From: DATCMH01 sp036563505
Lineage (GTDB): Bacteria > Pseudomonadota > Alphaproteobacteria > Rhizobiales > Beijerinckiaceae
Assembly (NCBI GenBank): GCA_036563505.1
Contig: DATCMH010000022.1
Span: 248,001-312,000, forward strand
DNA: 64,000 nucleotides
Reading direction: 5' to 3'
A program made the translations under genes and the position numbers. Of this stretch, positions 42,261-50,221 are shown in pieces. Numbering within the stretch: the first letter of the stretch is position 1; the number at the start of each line of letters is the position of its first letter. A model generated the notes under the pieces. The model saw only the letters and a list, made by a program, of their open reading frames with translations, did not search any database and was not told the origin of the DNA.

Positions 42261-42926
42261 ATGAGTCTCAAAACCGTCGAGCTCTCCCTTCCCGCCTCGA
42301 CCGAAGACCTCGCCAAGCTCGAGATCGGCACCGTCGTCTACCTCACCGGGCGCGTCTTCACCGCGCGCGAAGGCGTCTACAAACGCGCCATCGAGGACGG
42401 GGCGGGGCTGCCGGCCGCGCGCGAGGCTCTGGGCTCGGCGAATTTCCACTGCTCCCCAGCCGCGGTGATCGAGCCCGACGGACGCTTCAACGTCGGCGCC
42501 GTCACCGCCACGGCTTCCTTCCGCTTCGCCAAGTGGCTCGACGGCTGGTTCAAGCTGTCGGGCTGCAACATCATCATCGGCAAGGGCGGCATGACCTCGG
42601 AGGTCTACCGCTCCACCTTCGTGCCGAACGGCGCGATCTACCTCACGACCGTGGGCTACGGCACCGGCGCGCTTCTTGGGCGCGGCATCCGCGAGGTGGC
42701 GGGCGTCCATTGGCGCGAGGAGCTCGGGCTCGCCCAGGCCGTCTGGGTGCTGGATGTGGAACGCTTTGGCCCCTTCCTCGTCGAGAGCGATCTTGCGGGC
42801 AACAGCCTGTTCGAGCGCGAGAACGCCAAGATCGCGCCCGGCCTTGACGCGCTCTACGCCGGCACCCGCCCGGCGACTTTGCGCCGCTACGGCGAGACGG
42901 ACAACAAGGCGGATGAGGTGATCTGA
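42261..42926 (+). CDS. class I fumarate hydratase, beta part
   Basis: This is a 221-residue subunit matching the C-terminal swivel domain of class I fumarases (FumA C-terminal/TtdB). Typical stretches are LEIGTVVYLTGRVFTAREG, FNVGAVTATASFRFAKWL and GCNIIIGKGGMTSEVYRS, where the KGGM loop contacts substrate. It works together with the alpha part encoded upstream. The start ATG at 42261 follows a leader with no strong ribosome-binding site. Confidence 0.9.
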   Translation: MSLKTVELSLPASTEDLAKLEIGTVVYLTGRVFTAREGVYKRAIEDGAGLPAAREALGSANFHCSPAAVIEPDGRFNVGAVTATASFRFAKWLDGWFKLSGCNIIIGKGGMTSEVYRSTFVPNGAIYLTTVGYGTGALLGRGIREVAGVHWREELGLAQAVWVLDVERFGPFLVESDLAGNSLFERENAKIAPGLDALYAGTRPATLRRYGETDNKADEVI

Positions 42927-42930
42927 GTGA

Positions 42931-43023
42931 GTGGCGAATGGCGAGTGGCGAATAGCGAAGAGAAGGCGGCGGCTATGACGCTCGAGGCCTCTCCCACTCG
43001 CCACTCGCTATTCGCCACTCGCC
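42931..43023. repeat. long inverted repeat built from GAGTGGCGAAT units
   Basis: Arms GGCGAGTGGCGAATAGCGA (42940-42958) and its perfect complement (43005-43023) flank a 46-base loop. Each arm is made of short direct repeats of a GTGGCGAAT unit. It lies between the fumarase beta gene and the TauE-type exporter and could act as a terminator or an mRNA-stabilising hairpin. Confidence 0.8.
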
Positions 43024-43039
43024 CTCCGAAGGAGCCCTG

Positions 43040-43774
43040 ATGCTCGCCGGCCTCTCCCTACCCCTCCTCGGGATCGTCTGGCTCGGCGCTTTCGTCGGCG
43101 CGCTGGCCGCGGGCGGCGCGGGCTTCGCCTTCGCGCTGGCCGCTTCCTCGATCTGGCTCCACGCCCTCGATCCGGTGCGCACGACGATGCTCGTCGTGAC
43201 CTGCGGCACGCTCCTCCATGTCGGCCTCGTCTGGCCGATGCGCCGCTCCATCGAGCCGGCGCGCCTCGGCCCCTTCGCGCTGGGCGGGCTGATCGGCATC
43301 CCCGTCGGCGTGCTGCTGCTCACCCACGCCGATGTCAGCCGCCTGAAGCTGGCGCTCGGCGTCTTCCTCATCGTCTACGGCGCCTACGCCCTCCTCGCCC
43401 CGCGCCTGCCGCGGGTGACGGGCGGGGGACGGCCGGCGGACGCCGCGGTCGGCTTCCTCGGCGGCTTGCTCGGGGGCTTGGGCGGCTATTCGGGCGTGCT
43501 GCCCACGATCTGGACCCAGCTCCGGGGCTGGCCGAAGGAGCGGGCGCGAGGGGTCTACCAGCCCTTCATCCTGATGGCCCATGCCGCGACCCTGACGATC
43601 CTCGGGACCGTGGCCCTCGACGGCGCCGGGCTCGTCCTCGTCCTCGCGGCCCTGCCCGCTTTGGGCCTCGGCGCCTGGCTCGGCTGGCGGCTCTATGGGC
43701 GTCTCGACGAGGCGCGCTTCAAGCGGGTGCTCGCCGTGCTCCTGCTGCTGTCTGGTCTCACTCTCGTCTTCTAG
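43040..43774 (+). CDS. TauE/SafE-family membrane exporter
   Basis: This is a 244-residue protein with seven to eight predicted helices, matching the TauE/SafE (DUF81) family of anion exporters for sulfonates, sulfite or organic acids. Landmarks are GAFVGALAAGGAGFAFALAA near the N-terminus and the second family half around FLGGLLGGLGGYSGVLPTI. The ATG has GGAG 6 bases upstream. It follows the fumarase genes on the same strand, after the long inverted repeat, and may export a product of that operon. Right after it the accessory patch begins. Confidence 0.88.
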   Translation: MLAGLSLPLLGIVWLGAFVGALAAGGAGFAFALAASSIWLHALDPVRTTMLVVTCGTLLHVGLVWPMRRSIEPARLGPFALGGLIGIPVGVLLLTHADVSRLKLALGVFLIVYGAYALLAPRLPRVTGGGRPADAAVGFLGGLLGGLGGYSGVLPTIWTQLRGWPKERARGVYQPFILMAHAATLTILGTVALDGAGLVLVLAALPALGLGAWLGWRLYGRLDEARFKRVLAVLLLLSGLTLVF

Positions 43775-43784
43775 TTTGACGGGT

Positions 43785-44097
43785 TACAGTCCCCTCAGCT
43801 GTGACAGCGACGAGGGCGAGGGCAGCCAAGCTGTTGCGGGCGAGGCGGTCGTAGCGGTCGCGATCCGTCGCCCGTTCTTCAAGCGACCGAACAGGCGCTC
43901 GATCCCGTGGCGGCGGTGCGCGGGTCGATCGAGGTGGTCGGATACGGTCCGGGTGGCGAGATGGGATCACGGCCTTAACACGCCGCGCCTTGAGCTAGCG
44001 GCGCAAGCTGTCGACGTCGTAGGCCTTGTCGGCGATCAGGCACTTGCGTCGGGCGACGCTGCTCAACAGCGGCACCGTCATCGTGATGTCGGCGGAC
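43785..44097 (-). pseudogene. IS5-family transposase remnant
   Basis: Reading the reverse strand, the C-terminal third of an IS5-family (IS427-like) DDE transposase can be pieced together. It runs KCLIADKAYDVDSLRR, an in-frame TAG, KARRVKAVIPSR, then HRRHGIERLFGRLKNGRRIA in a second frame, and YDRLARNSLAALALVAV in a third. At least one stop and two frameshifts are needed, and the N-terminal part is missing because the sequence meets the next gene's stop at 44098. It cannot be active. I could not find matching terminal inverted repeats with confidence. Confidence 0.85.
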
Positions 44098-45087
44098 TTA
44101 GATTCCGCAGCGCCTCAGGAAGTCATCTGAGAAAGCAACCTCGGGTTTTTCACCCACGTCACCAACCGAATAGGTGTGAATGTCCACCTCGGCTTGTCTG
44201 ACGGCCTCTGACAACTCGGGGCGCAGCGGGGCGTCAGGCAGGAGCAGAACGGCGCGCGGCGCGGGCTTGAGGCCAATCAGGAACGGGTAGAGTTTGAGTT
44301 GCCCGACAGCTTCGTAGACGTCCTTCGCAAAGACCCCGGTCTTGATCTCGATCAGGAGATTGGCTTCCTCGACAAAACCGTCCACCGCGTAGCCGTTCTT
44401 GGCTGGCTTCGTGAGCCGCTTGCCTAAGCGTGCTTTGAGAGCTTCCCAAACGTAACCCTGCAGCGCACGGACCTGTTTGGTTCCGCCCGGCATGTGGACC
44501 TCGTAGACGTGACCCTTCTCGTCCAAGGCATAGCCGACGGCCTCTTCGTCAATGACCCCCGCATCTCCTCCGCCTGCTTGGGTGCGTGCCTTCGCGCAAG
44601 CTCGGACGAAGCGGCTGGTCTGCGCGACGATCTCCGCCGAGCTTGCGTCCAAGTCGGCGACAATGAACCATTGCCGCTTGGAAAGTTTGCCCGAAACCGT
44701 GACCGGGACAGGCGTAAGGCCGCTCAGGGAGACAAAATCGTCGATGATCAGGCGGGACAGCCTGTTCTTTTGTAGTCGACCTTCTCGGAGGAGAACCAAT
44801 CGGCCATGCTCGTTGCGCCCCAGGACGGTGACTTTGGCTTTATCCTGACGGAACGTGTCTGGCTGTACGATCTTGACCACCCCGTCACCCGATCGGAGGT
44901 CCGTCCCGAACATCACTTCGTCGTTGATCTTGCCGGGCTCCGCGGCTCCGTAGTTGGTGAATACAACTCCTTCGTCGGGAACAATTCATCCATGGTCCTG
45001 CTGAGTGCTAACACCGAGCAAGGCATCGACCCACCTACGAAACGCACGATCGCTCTGCTTCTGATCGGAGAGAAGTTCGATCATCAT
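44098..45087 (-). pseudogene. unrecognised gene with internal stop; possible PD-(D/E)xK-type nuclease fold
   Basis: I do not recognise this gene. From the ATG at 45087, behind a strong GGAGG site, the frame runs 33 codons, hits TGA at 44986-44988, and continues open in the same frame to TAA at 44098. Reinitiation at the ATG at 44916 would give 272 residues. One region, AVDGFVEEANLLIEIKTGVF, has the D...ExK spacing of restriction-endonuclease-like folds; this is only a pattern match. The base composition is clearly lower in GC than the neighbours. The 3' end abuts an IS5-family remnant, so the gene is probably acquired and perhaps inactivated. About 245 bases upstream (45088-45333) hold no gene I can support. 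Confidence 0.6.
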
Positions 45088-45333
45088 TCACCTCCGCTGT
45101 GAGCGTGTTAGTTCCACGATTCACTCAACTATAGGTTGGGATGGGGTCTTATACAATGAATTTCGGTGTTGAGCTGTTTGTCCCCGGCGAATGAGATTGC
45201 GCTGGGGAGACCGGCATGGCGCGCCTCTTTTGTTTGTTGGACGTGCCATGTGCGATGATGGCTTCACCGCTAACTCCCTGGCCGGCATCGCCCTCGCCGG
45301 TGCGGTCAAGAACTGGACCTAATAAATCTCTGC

Positions 45334-46479
45334 TTAGACCGCGTAGCGGCGCATGAAGCGCCGGTCGATCCAGTCCTTAACCCGGTAGACCCATGTGCCC
45401 TCGGCGACGAGGCCGTTGCGGGCGCCCACGGCGTGCGCGTCGCCCGTGGTGATGATGTAGAGCGCCTCGTGCTGAGGCTCGAAGGGCCGCAACGACTCGC
45501 CCGCTGCGGCACGGCGCAGATTCCGGGCGAGCACCGGCCCCGCGCGCACGGCGTAAACGCCGGCCTTCGGCAGGGGCCGCGGTGCGAAAGCCGCGACGTC
45601 GCCCGCGGCGAAAACGTTCTCGCGGCCGAGCGCGCGCAAGCACGCGTCGGTCCGGACGAAGCCGTCTGCGTCGAGGGCGAGCCCCGTCTCGCGCAACCAA
45701 GCCGGCGCGGCGGCCTGCGCGGCCCAGAGGATCTCGTCCGCCGCGAGGCTTGGTCGATCCGCGAAGTGGAGCCGCCCTGGCTCGACGGAGGCGACAGGTG
45801 CATCGACGAGGACGGAGATGCCGCGCCGCGCCAGCACCGTCTCGAACCGCCGCCGCAGGGCTTCGGGGAAGCTCGGCAGGATCGTGGGGGCGCCCGAGAC
45901 GAGGATGAAGCCGAGGCGGGTCGCGTCGTGGCCGGCCGCCTCGACCTCGCGGCGCAGCCGGCGCTCGATGGCGAGCAGGAGCTCCACCCCGCCCGCCCCC
46001 GCCCCGACCATGGCGATCCGGGCCTCTCCGCGACGAGCGAGCACCCGTCCGAGCAGGGCCTCGAAGCGGGGGAGGAACGCCGCGATCGGCTTGACCGGGA
46101 TCGCGGCCTCGGCCGCGCCCGGGACGTCGCCGGTGTTCGGCGTCGAGCCCACGTCGAGAGAGAGGAAATCGAACGGAACGGGCGGGCCGTCGCGGCGAAG
46201 AACGCGGCCCGCCTCGAGGTCGATCCCGTCCGCCGCGTCCTCGATGATCTCGGCCCCGGCGAGGCGGGCGAGCGGGACGGTGTCGATATGGCTCTCGTCG
46301 ATGCCGTGCCGGCCGGCGATGACGCCGGGCAGCATCCCAGAGTAGGGCGCGAGGCGCGCCGGCGTGATCAGGGTCAGACTGGCGCCGGGAGGCGGCTCGC
46401 GGCCGAAACGGCGCAGCACCTCGACATGGGCGTGCCCGGCACCGACGAGAACGATCCGCTTCGTCACCGGCTTTGACAC
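45334..46479 (-). CDS. FAD-dependent pyridine nucleotide-disulfide oxidoreductase (SelD-associated type)
   Basis: This is a 381-residue two-dinucleotide-fold flavoprotein. The FAD site is RIVLVGAGHAHVEVLRRFG, the NAD(P) site is IAMVGAGAGGVELLLAIE, and the second FAD motif is ENVFAAGDVAAF. The GAGHAHV start and the LAPYSGMLPGVIAG stretch match the NDH-2-like family often fused or linked to selenophosphate synthase. No selD is visible here. It has no redox-active Cys pair, so it is more like an NADH dehydrogenase than a disulfide reductase. It is divergent from the SCO1 unit. Confidence 0.87.
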   Translation of the reverse strand: MSKPVTKRIVLVGAGHAHVEVLRRFGREPPPGASLTLITPARLAPYSGMLPGVIAGRHGIDESHIDTVPLARLAGAEIIEDAADGIDLEAGRVLRRDGPPVPFDFLSLDVGSTPNTGDVPGAAEAAIPVKPIAAFLPRFEALLGRVLARRGEARIAMVGAGAGGVELLLAIERRLRREVEAAGHDATRLGFILVSGAPTILPSFPEALRRRFETVLARRGISVLVDAPVASVEPGRLHFADRPSLAADEILWAAQAAAPAWLRETGLALDADGFVRTDACLRALGRENVFAAGDVAAFAPRPLPKAGVYAVRAGPVLARNLRRAAAGESLRPFEPQHEALYIITTGDAHAVGARNGLVAEGTWVYRVKDWIDRRFMRRYAV

Positions 46480-46569
46480 CTCTTCACGCCTGCATGAGCG
46501 CTTCGCCGCGCCCCGTTGAGAGGAGCCCGCCGAGGGCTTACATAGGGCAGGTCAACACGAGGAGGCGTC

Positions 46570-46740
46570 GTGAGCGCGGAAACCAGCACCGCTGCGCCCG
46601 CCGGGTCGCGACGCCTCGGCGTAGTCCTGCTGATCGGCAGCGTGGTCGCCCTCGTGGCGGCGGGCGCCCTGCTCTGGTCGCGTCACGGCGCGGCCGTGTT
46701 CAGCGATATGGTCGTCGCCGCGATTGCTTGGTGCTTTTAG
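46570..46740 (+). CDS. 56-residue single-helix membrane peptide
   Basis: A small gene starts at GTG 46570 behind AGGAGG (spacing 6) and ends at TAG 46738-46740. The 56-residue product has a charged N-terminus with PAGSRR and one helix, LGVVLLIGSVVALVAAGALLW, then a short tail ending AIAWCF. It lies 9 bases before the SCO1 gene. A membrane peptide next to SCO1 could help copper delivery to cytochrome oxidase, but this is inferred from position only. No family is recognised. Confidence 0.7.
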   Translation: MSAETSTAAPAGSRRLGVVLLIGSVVALVAAGALLWSRHGAAVFSDMVVAAIAWCF

Positions 46741-46749
46741 GCCTCTGTC

Positions 46750-47355
46750 ATGTCGCTCCTGTCCCGCCTGCGGCCCATCGCGGTGCCGCTCGTCGCCTTC
46801 CTGCTCGGGCTCGCGGCCCTCGGTGCCACCGCGCTCGTCACCCTGACGCCGGCGGGCCGTCAAGCGGCGCCCTCGGCCATCGGCGGTCCGTTCTCCCTCG
46901 TCGACCAAGACGGGCGGTCCGTCACGGAGCGCGACCTCGTCGGCCGGCCCCATCTCGTGTTCTTCGGGTTCACGCATTGCCCGGACGTGTGCCCGACGAC
47001 CCTGTTCCAGATCTCGGAAGTCCTGCGGGAGGCCCGTAAGGGCGGGAAAGCGCGCGACGTGGAAGCCTACTTCGTCACCGTCGATCCCGAGCGCGATCAT
47101 CCGGCGGCGCTCAAGAGCTATCTCGGCAGCTTCGACGAGCGCGTGCGCGGCCTCACCGGTGATCCTGCGGCGGTGGCCGCCGCGCTCAAGGCCTACAAGG
47201 CCTTCTCGCGCAAAGTGCCGACGAAGGACGGCGACTACACCATGGACCATACGGCGGTCGTCTACCTCATGGACGCGCAGGGCCGTTTCGTCTCGACCTT
47301 CAATCCGGCTCGGCCGGCGGCCGAGGCGGCGGCGGAGCTCGCCCGGGCGCTCTGA
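46750..47355 (+). CDS. SCO1/SenC-family copper chaperone
   Basis: This is a 201-residue membrane-anchored protein with a thioredoxin fold that loads copper into the CuA site of cytochrome oxidase. An N-terminal helix (PLVAFLLGLAALGATALVTL) anchors it. The copper ligands are the CxxxC in GFTHCPDVCPTTLF and the histidine in YTMDHTAVVYLMD. The conserved VTVDPERDHPA follows. The gene follows the small membrane peptide by 9 bases. Its last 56 bases overlap the end of the convergent glycosyltransferase gene. Confidence 0.94.
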   Translation: MSLLSRLRPIAVPLVAFLLGLAALGATALVTLTPAGRQAAPSAIGGPFSLVDQDGRSVTERDLVGRPHLVFFGFTHCPDVCPTTLFQISEVLREARKGGKARDVEAYFVTVDPERDHPAALKSYLGSFDERVRGLTGDPAAVAAALKAYKAFSRKVPTKDGDYTMDHTAVVYLMDAQGRFVSTFNPARPAAEAAAELARAL

Positions 47356-49240
47356 CATGCCCTGAGCGCGACGTGCGCGCCAAGCCGTGCTCCGTCTTGT
47401 GCCAATGGAACGGGGCTCGCATGAGCTCCCACAGGCCCCGCCACGCCGCGAGTCTCACCAGCGCGTAGTAGAAGGGCAGGTCGAGGAGCCAGGGCAGGCA
47501 ATCCCACCAGCGCCGCCGCGCGAGGCCGACGAAGGCTGTCCCGATCAGGGCGAGCGGCCCGAGGCCGAGGAGAACCTGGGCGAAGGCGACGAGGGGCAAC
47601 TCCCAGGGCGACGCCGCCTCGGGCCAGCCGTGCCACGCGAGCAGAAACACCGTGCCGAGGGCGAGGACGGGATAGACCAGGGCCGTGATCACCGTTCCGC
47701 CCACGAGGACGAGAGCCGCGACGTAGCGGCCGAGTCCGAGGCGCCGGCAGGCGTCCCGCGGCCGGCGCGTGTGGGTCAGGCAAACCTGCAGAAATCCCTT
47801 CATCCAGCGCGACCGCTGGCGCAGCCACGGCCCGAAGCGGGACAGCGCCTCCTCGTAGGTGGGCGAGGCGAGATCCTCGACGTGATAGCCCGCGAGCGCG
47901 AGGCGCAAACCGAGATCGGCGTCCTCCGTCACGTTCCAGGCGTCCCAGCCGTGGAGTTCGCGCAAGGTTTCGGTGCGGAAATGGTTCGAGGTGCCGCCGA
48001 GGGGCATGGGCAGGCCGTACGCCGCGAGCGCCGGGTTCACCACGTCGAAGAGCGCCGCGTACTCGAGGGCGAAGCATCGCGCCAGCCAGCCGTCCGGTCC
48101 ATTGTCGACGACGAGCCGGGCCTGCAGGCAGGCGACGGACGGGGCGGCGACGCGGAAGCGCTCCACGGCCAGGCGGAGCTGGTCCGGCGCCGGCACGTCC
48201 TCCGCGTCGTAGACCACCGTGAAGGCGCCTCGCGCCAAGGGTAGCGCCACGTTCAGCGCTCGCGGCTTGGTGCGGGGCTGTCCGTCGGGCGCGACGACGA
48301 TCTCGAAGCAGCCCGGAAGCTCCATCGCGTCGAGGGCCGCCCGCGTCTCGGCATCGTCCGCCTCGACCACGAGCTTGATGTCGAGTTTCGCCCGGGGATA
48401 GTCGAGGGCGAGCAGCGCAGCGACGAGCCGGGACAGGACGCTGGTTTCGTGCAGGAGCGGGACAAGGATGGTGTAGACCGGCAGCTCCCGATCCGCTCGG
48501 CGGGGACATGCCGGCTCCGCGACGGGCGCATGATGGGCGAGCGCGGCCAGCCTGAGCGTCACCATGGCGAGGAACAGCGCCGCGGCGAAGGTGCCGAGGA
48601 GGAGCGCCAGTGCCGGCAGGACGAAGCTCGCCGGGATCAGCCCCGCGAGGACGATCAGCACCGCTTTCTGCCAGAGGGTCGCCCCGTCCCGCGCCGAACG
48701 GTGCGGCTCCGCCTCGCTCAAGGCGTTGGCCGCGTCCCAAGCCGCCGCTTCGCCGCAGCGCTGGAGCACCCCTGCGCGCAGCGCCCGGGACGGCATGATG
48801 GCGAGGCCCGTGAGCCGGCCCGCCGCGCCGCCCAGGCGCTCGATATCATCGCCGCCCGGCGCCAGCGCCATGCGAGCGCCGGTGGGATTGAGTTTCAGGC
48901 GCAGGAAGCCGGATTGGGCACTCCAGGGGTAGGAGGCGCTCTCGTGGACGAGATCCCCGTCCTCGATGAAGGGCAAGGCGAGTTCGTCCGCGACGGCCCG
49001 GCAATAGGTACGCTCGTCGAGGAGCCCGTGGCGCAGGAGGGCCTCGTGCGGCGTCACGCCCGCGCTCTCCGCGAGGCGCACCGCCTCCTCGAGCACGGCG
49101 ACCGGGACGCCATGAGCCTGGAGAAACGCGAGCGCAGGGGGGAATGCGGGCGGCAGGGTTGGCGCGGCGTCGCGTTCCGGCGAGATGCCTTGACCCTGAA
49201 TCGACAAGAGGGGTAGCTCCGACCTTCGAGGCGCCGCCAC
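47300..49240 (-). CDS. family 2 glycosyltransferase with an N-terminal MshEN/GspE-N-like domain
   Basis: This is a membrane glycosyltransferase of about 646 residues. Residues about 35-90 (VTPHEALLRHGLLDERTYCR, then VADELALPF) resemble the MshEN/GspE-N domain, a cyclic-di-GMP-binding fold in other proteins. Two helices follow (AVLIVLAGLIPASFVLPALA). The GT2 domain shows VYTILVPLLHETSVLSRLV, DAEDVPAPDQLRLAVE (DxD-type), TEDADLGLRLALAGY and QRSRWMKGFLQVC (QxxRW). That set is typical of processive enzymes such as cellulose synthase. Further helices close the protein. The GTG at 49240 is the longest plausible start; a TTG at 49207 behind CGGAG is the alternative. It is divergent from the family-3 binding protein. 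Confidence 0.85.
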   Translation of the reverse strand: MAAPRRSELPLLSIQGQGISPERDAAPTLPPAFPPALAFLQAHGVPVAVLEEAVRLAESAGVTPHEALLRHGLLDERTYCRAVADELALPFIEDGDLVHESASYPWSAQSGFLRLKLNPTGARMALAPGGDDIERLGGAAGRLTGLAIMPSRALRAGVLQRCGEAAAWDAANALSEAEPHRSARDGATLWQKAVLIVLAGLIPASFVLPALALLLGTFAAALFLAMVTLRLAALAHHAPVAEPACPRRADRELPVYTILVPLLHETSVLSRLVAALLALDYPRAKLDIKLVVEADDAETRAALDAMELPGCFEIVVAPDGQPRTKPRALNVALPLARGAFTVVYDAEDVPAPDQLRLAVERFRVAAPSVACLQARLVVDNGPDGWLARCFALEYAALFDVVNPALAAYGLPMPLGGTSNHFRTETLRELHGWDAWNVTEDADLGLRLALAGYHVEDLASPTYEEALSRFGPWLRQRSRWMKGFLQVCLTHTRRPRDACRRLGLGRYVAALVLVGGTVITALVYPVLALGTVFLLAWHGWPEAASPWELPLVAFAQVLLGLGPLALIGTAFVGLARRRWWDCLPWLLDLPFYYALVRLAAWRGLWELMRAPFHWHKTEHGLARTSRSGHVRAPGRAPPPPRPPAEPD

Positions 49241-49256
49241 GTTACGAGGAACCGAG

Positions 49257-50126
49257 ATGCGATCGGAAGCGTCGAAGCGCCCCCGGAAAGCTCTTTGTTC
49301 TGGGTTAATGCTGAGTTTCCTGCTCGCCATGCTCGGCGCGGCGCCGTCCGCGCGAAGCCAGGGCGTGGCGATTCCCAATTTTTGGGACGGCCGCGCCCGG
49401 GTCGACCGGCCCGATCCGGCGAGCCTGCGTCCGGTGCGAGTGCTCACCGACGACGATTTCCCGCCGCTCCATTTCGCGGGCCCGGACGGTGTGCCGACGG
49501 GCTTCTCCGTCGAGCTGGCACGGGCGGCTTGCGAGATCCTGAGCCTCACCTGCACCATCCAGGCCCGGCGCTTCGAGACCCTCCTCGACGCTCTCGCCGA
49601 GGGGCGGGGCGACCTCGTCGCGGCCGGGATCCCGATCAATGCCGATCTTCGCGCCCGCTTCACGGCGACGGCACCCTACTTCCGGATCCCGGCCCGCTTC
49701 GCCGCGCGACGGGACAAGAACCAGCCTCAGCCCACCGCGTCGGCGCTCGCCGGCAAGAATGTCGCCGTCGTCGAGAATACGGCGCACCAGGCCTACCTGC
49801 AGAGCTACTTCCCGCAGGCCGCGGCGAAGCCTTTCCCCGAGCTCGCGGGCGCGGTCTCGGCCCTACGGCGCGGCGAGGTGGACTACGTCTTCGCCGACGC
49901 GCTCGGCCTCGCGCTCTGGATCGGCGGCACGGAAGCCTCCGATTGCTGCGCCTTCACGGGCGGCGCCTATCTCGAAAGCCGTTATTTCGGCGAGGGGGTC
50001 GGCTTCATCCTGCGCCGGGACGACGAGGTGCTGCGCCGTGCCTTCGACTACGCCCTCCAGCGCCTCCATGAGGAGGGGCGCTACGCCGAGCTCTATCTCC
50101 GCTTCTTCCCCGTCGGGCTGTTCTGA
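49257..50126 (+). CDS. family-3 periplasmic binding protein (amino-acid type)
   Basis: This is a 289-residue solute-binding protein of the SBP_bac_3 family, which serves amino-acid ABC transporters and some sensor systems. A signal peptide (LMLSFLLAMLGAAPSARSQ) is followed by RVLTDDDFPPLHFAGPDGVP, GFSVELARAACEIL, RFETLLDALAEGRGDLVAAG and a C-terminal EEGRYAELYLRFFP. No permease or ATPase is adjacent. Its divergent partner is the glycosyltransferase, with only 16 bases between the two predicted starts, so their promoters must overlap each other's coding sequence. A signalling role cannot be excluded. Confidence 0.88.
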   Translation: MRSEASKRPRKALCSGLMLSFLLAMLGAAPSARSQGVAIPNFWDGRARVDRPDPASLRPVRVLTDDDFPPLHFAGPDGVPTGFSVELARAACEILSLTCTIQARRFETLLDALAEGRGDLVAAGIPINADLRARFTATAPYFRIPARFAARRDKNQPQPTASALAGKNVAVVENTAHQAYLQSYFPQAAAKPFPELAGAVSALRRGEVDYVFADALGLALWIGGTEASDCCAFTGGAYLESRYFGEGVGFILRRDDEVLRRAFDYALQRLHEEGRYAELYLRFFPVGLF

Positions 50127-50221
50127 CGCGGCAGGCTGGCCGATTGACGGGCGGCCGTTAAGGCGGTTCTAGGGAGCGACCCTGTCCGCCGCGCAACGCT
50201 CGAGCGCCCCAGAGACCTTCG

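Noticed and set aside
44986..44988. internal TGA as a selenocysteine codon
   Set aside because: No selenocysteine insertion hairpin is apparent and the family is unknown; a nonsense mutation in foreign DNA is simpler.
44806..45102. 98-codon forward open frame
   Set aside because: It is antisense to the unrecognised gene whose reverse-strand start has a strong ribosome-binding site and whose frame is more protein-like.
45088..45333. possible small gene or IS end in the low-GC gap
   Set aside because: Short frames there lack a start with a ribosome-binding site, and I could not match the ends to terminal inverted repeats.
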